Of a DNA stretch of 8,073 bases, positions 7,701 through 8,073 are shown in pieces. Each line of letters starts with the position of its first letter. Within the stretch, counting starts at the first letter, position 1. Origin of the DNA: an uncultured Bacilli bacterium. Lineage in GTDB: Bacteria; Bacillota_I; Bacilli_A; RF39; UBA660. A program made the position numbers and the translations under genes. Under the pieces are notes generated by a model. It saw only the letters and a program-made list of their open reading frames with translations, did no database searches and had not been told where the DNA came from. The stretch is taken from the NCBI GenBank assembly GCA_947627525.1, contig CANQWJ010000052.1:1-8073 (forward strand), given 5' to 3'.

Positions 7701-8073
7701 ATGAGTTTTCTTATGAGTGGTTACCAAAGCAAGATTATGATAACTTAATTCTTGGTAAATACTGTAGTTGTTGTGCGCATGTCAATGGTGCTGGTAATGG
7801 AATTATGCGTGCTAGTATGATTCTTGATTGTTGTCAAAATCTTGTCATAAGGGATGAATCGGGAACGATAATTGCCAAGTCAACTATTTATGTCAATAGA
7901 GATGAAGGATATGCTGTTTTCAATAATGTTGAAATGTCTTTAAGTCATCGTAATATTACTGATAAACTAAAAATTTATAAGGCTTTTTTAAGAGGCAGTA
8001 AGGCTTTTTTGGATACCTATAACGCTAACAATCAAGATAATCCTTTACGAGTGATAACAATTGGAACAAATCG
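4787..8073 (+). CDS. Very large BspA-type leucine-rich-repeat protein with Cys-rich C-terminal domain, 3'-partial
   Basis: The frame opens at ATG 4787 and runs without a stop to the window edge (1095 codons plus two bases), so the C-terminus is missing. About twelve LRR_5/BspA units of 21-24 aa follow the pattern AFxxCxxLkxI, for example SAFEGCTSLEEI (61-72), ACFRGCTSLKEV (129-140) and RAFYNCHKLYKI (197-208). Ten units lie in residues 38-254 and two in 317-352, with a 60-residue break between. A degenerate LRR-like stretch (428-455), a mixed region, and a long mostly helical section (about 610-945) come next. The end has a Cys cluster: YCSCCAH (C993, C995, C996, H998) and DCCQN (C1015, C1016), then GTIIAKSTIYVN and GYAVFNNVE (1026-1049). 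I do not recognise this domain; its strand pattern is faintly GNAT-like. BspA proteins are often exported, but no signal peptide is present here. Divergence from the ATPase/VWA operon suggests a shared system. Confidence 0.9.
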   Translation, partial: MVILEDEKHTKILKEIEPNDIINGTLTIPKGIEKIDSNLLLNCHNLRKVVLPDTLKEIGLSAFEGCTSLEEIISSENCHVNISRRSFKNCRRLKEIPSCITNFPELAFSNCSSLKKITFNNYVEVGRACFRGCTSLKEVINSEFLTKMESFAFSGCKSLKKIVIGPYLDRIAAEVFSNCTSLEEVILNDSIKTIGTRAFYNCHKLYKINLPWLLEYIGKESFKYCNSIEEITIPPLLEKFGDLAFSYMNSLKKINVHGANKNLMTPDHKVLIDKRCQALVLYANGCEEESYSVSKLCYRLEGIDKEIIDPIFSIGKYAFAGSKKLKELSLPTVCKDIEYNAFIDCDNLKTLRIGAIPLFPMSSIMIRENYLFPYSFDGKTGYFPFEILEYDGYLPDLEDQEDTNLTKKYKQPFNISGISNLSEIDNQIKEIHLKGNWSLLGDFKNLKNLKKVYIDDVGPFKVSDFPDGVEFIFANGVSGKDLQNVSLHAPGYRYILYTYKDGTFIVEKDGTYRTTSTSDISENCIYRPDAIVFEPGLYLDFMEDLKKHNFNCRYLKDGRLMRIMGPKGREKLFALVNPDDEYFEWVLTNSKILGIWYKENSGEEDYYNLSNNDFEKFVRYRQNDSEQEKCHKLLNENFKLFIEFVNLLKENNIEDEELCNYHFLSEMGLDKYRELLKIDKDLLLRILKESALLRSSELHRTLNASDSSSSALTSFVKTIKENNLKDTFLYKPIFISEANNPLLQKMLSVYDANLKRAIKASRIFEKNDNNHVNLNDLLKLFYVTGALENDPIIRQKATTFLTEKIFASDYPNGNNNPNQVIGDDIHRIFNFRNLRDEYDPEFAQFFFENYQELIQREKNNSGFIERIYDNFKDIKRTSTSDRGDQRQLKVTMQKCINFFTKNKFKEVEPKYQNLANLISEWYDSDQDWQNAKKTYEEALVAPRNIFVKHYTTDDEEIWDNNPNNDLREKKSDEFSYEWLPKQDYDNLILGKYCSCCAHVNGAGNGIMRASMILDCCQNLVIRDESGTIIAKSTIYVNRDEGYAVFNNVEMSLSHRNITDKLKIYKAFLRGSKAFLDTYNANNQDNPLRVITIGTN

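Overview
The window is strongly A+T-rich (roughly 30% G+C by eye). It has classical Shine-Dalgarno sites and TTGACT/TATAAT-type promoters, reads TGG as Trp and uses TGA as a real stop. This points to a low-GC Firmicute or Bacilli-like bacterium using the standard bacterial code, plausibly an uncultured host-associated lineage. That placement is inferred from composition and gene families only. I see no rRNA, tRNA, transposase, integrase, CRISPR array or convincing terminator.

The layout is divergent around a 131-bp control region (4656-4786). On the minus strand, reading leftwards, three genes form a tightly coupled operon. The first (4655-2379) encodes a 758-aa protein with about 460 residues of acidic Ser/Asp/Asn/Glu-rich sequence and a C-terminal von Willebrand A (VWA/MIDAS) domain. 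The second (2382-526) encodes a 618-aa MoxR-like AAA+ ATPase with extra C-terminal regions. The third (529 to beyond position 1) encodes an ankyrin-repeat protein cut off by the window edge. Both junctions are ATGA stop/start overlaps. On the plus strand, a very large gene (4787 to beyond 8073, at least 1095 codons) encodes BspA-type leucine-rich repeats, a long helical region, and a Cys-rich C-terminal domain that I cannot name. No stop codon interrupts it before the window ends.

MoxR-type AAA+ ATPases and VWA proteins are known functional partners (MoxR/CoxD-CoxE, RavA-ViaA, BchI-BchD, midasin): the ATPase remodels a target recruited through the metal-binding VWA domain. Here the pair is flanked by two proteins built on protein-interaction scaffolds (ankyrin and LRR), and none of the four has a visible signal peptide. 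My inference is a cytoplasmic ATP-driven remodelling or sensing module, possibly related to the vWA-MoxR 'ternary' conflict systems recognised by comparative genomics. The acidic repeat region preceding a MIDAS domain recalls the D/E-rich plus MIDAS end of midasin.

The intergenic region carries one good promoter for each direction, back to back. A 14-bp perfect palindrome sits in the spacer of the minus promoter, and a 10-bp direct repeat flanks the plus promoter's -10 box. Both halves of the locus may therefore be co-regulated. The window is fully used: apart from this control region there is no gene-free stretch.
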